From contig JBBHKE010001183.1 of NCBI GenBank assembly GCA_037447655.1, forward strand, positions 1-29,821: 29,821 nt of DNA. The letters run 5' to 3'. The notes under the pieces were generated by a model. The model was not told the origin of the DNA, made no database searches, and saw only the letters and a list, made by a program, of their open reading frames with translations. This DNA is from Zygnema cylindricum (taxonomy: Eukaryota; Streptophyta; Zygnematophyceae; Zygnematales; Zygnemataceae). Shown one piece after another: positions 29,195 through 29,821 of the stretch. A program made the position numbers and the translations under genes. Numbering within the stretch: position 1 is the stretch's first letter; the number at the start of each line of letters is the position of its first letter.

Positions 29195-29821
29195 AAAGCG
29201 CGATGGTAAACCATCTGAGTCTATAAGAACAAAAGGAAGTAGCATTGCTAAAACTGAAAAACCACATAACAAGGGAATAAACAGAAGGGAAATTCAAGGC
29301 AAAAACTACGAAAAAACGAAAGGATGGCAGGGAAGTCGAAAACACCCAAAAAAGCAAAATCCAACAAACAAAACATCAAAGAAAAAAGCTAACACGTACC
29401 AAAAACCCCCCAACATAGCTAAAAACATTACGGAAAACAACCACGTAAGTCCCCGAATCCCAAAGGAGCTCGAGGAGGAAGTTCCGGAACACGTCGTCGA
29501 TCCATAACGGCAATAGACGATCGAAGTAATATAGAAGCCAACACCCGTTGTAGGGCCACGGAAAAACGTTGACGATAAAAGGAAGTAAGGACTGGTCCTC
29601 GCCTCTCAAACGAGCGACGACCACAAGTACGGAAAAACTCGTCCAAAGCCACACCCAAGCAACCAAATATCTCGACCGCCATCGGAGTGAAGCCATCCAT
29701 AGCGTCGCGATGGGCATAATCACGCTCTTTCCTTTTAGCTGCGTCACGGGCAGCCACTCCCATATGCCGAGCCACTTGGTTGACGACTGTAGTTGAGGTA
29801 GGGTTCGTCAAAACAATGTCA
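29195..29821 (-). mobile_element. LINE-like retroelement 3' end, runs off the window
   Basis: A minus-strand frame is open from 29811 to a TAA near 29428 (about 127 codons) and probably continues beyond the window edge. It includes NPTSTTVVNQVARHMGVAAR, KRKERDYAHRDAMDGFTPMA and VEIFGCLGVALDEFFRTCGR. I associate the pattern of a K..Y block followed by F.P.AVE..G with C-terminal regions of plant reverse-transcriptase polyproteins, possibly a nuclease-like fold, but this is from memory and not certain. A 3' UTR-like region follows, down to cagatggtttaccatcgcgc and tttttaataaag (about 29190-29220). A second, more decayed copy lies at 9389-9935 in opposite orientation. No reverse transcriptase motif is within the window. 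Confidence 0.5.

Overview
The window looks like nuclear DNA of a green plant (streptophyte). It is AT-rich, the readable genes are split by GT-AG introns, one gene belongs to the plant 'Mal d 1-associated / Fra a 1-associated' family, and most of the rest is transposon-derived: Ty3/gypsy, Ty1/copia, LINE-like tails, MITEs, a possible SINE and long simple-sequence tracts. I cannot name the species; nothing bacterial or organellar is visible.

Layout. 1-2.1 kb: a fold-back (long inverted repeat) element whose right arm carries a 209-bp MITE with TA target duplication and whose left arm is split by about 740 bp. 2.7-3.8 kb: a two-exon gene of unknown function with a possible mitochondrial presequence. 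4.4-4.65 kb: a second MITE with similar ends. 4.9-8.2 kb: exon-like pieces of one or more unrecognised split genes, with an intron full of AT and CT microsatellites. 9.4-9.9 kb: a LINE-like 3' tail, matched in opposite orientation by another at 29.2-29.8 kb. 10.27-10.97 kb: about seven copies of a ~101-bp satellite. 11.8-20.8 kb: a decayed Ty1/copia element, minus strand, whose reverse transcriptase is interrupted by a 7.3-kb Ty3/gypsy chromovirus, also minus strand. 20.9-21.5 kb: a diverged tandem duplication. 21.6-21.9 kb: a candidate tRNA-derived SINE and a MITE end. 22.0-24.0 kb: minisatellites, a long purine tract and a 0.5-kb pyrimidine tract. 24.1-25.9 kb: the Mal d 1-associated-like gene. 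26-29 kb: AT-rich non-coding DNA with telomere-like motifs, a block of CGATATATCG palindromes and a 22-bp perfect palindrome.

The gypsy element is the best-defined object. It has both LTRs, an initiator-Met-tRNA-type primer site, a polypurine tract, gag with a zinc knuckle, protease, reverse transcriptase/RNase H, integrase and a C-terminal chromodomain. Stops and frameshifts show that this copy is dead. Unusually for a chromovirus, about 1.25 kb of further sense-strand coding sequence lies between the chromodomain and the 3' LTR. It encodes an acidic protein with a tryptophan-rich middle and a coiled-coil C-terminus, and I recognise no family. That extra ORF, the nested insertion that splits a known codon run, and the long charged extension on the Mal d 1-associated-like protein are the items most worth following up.
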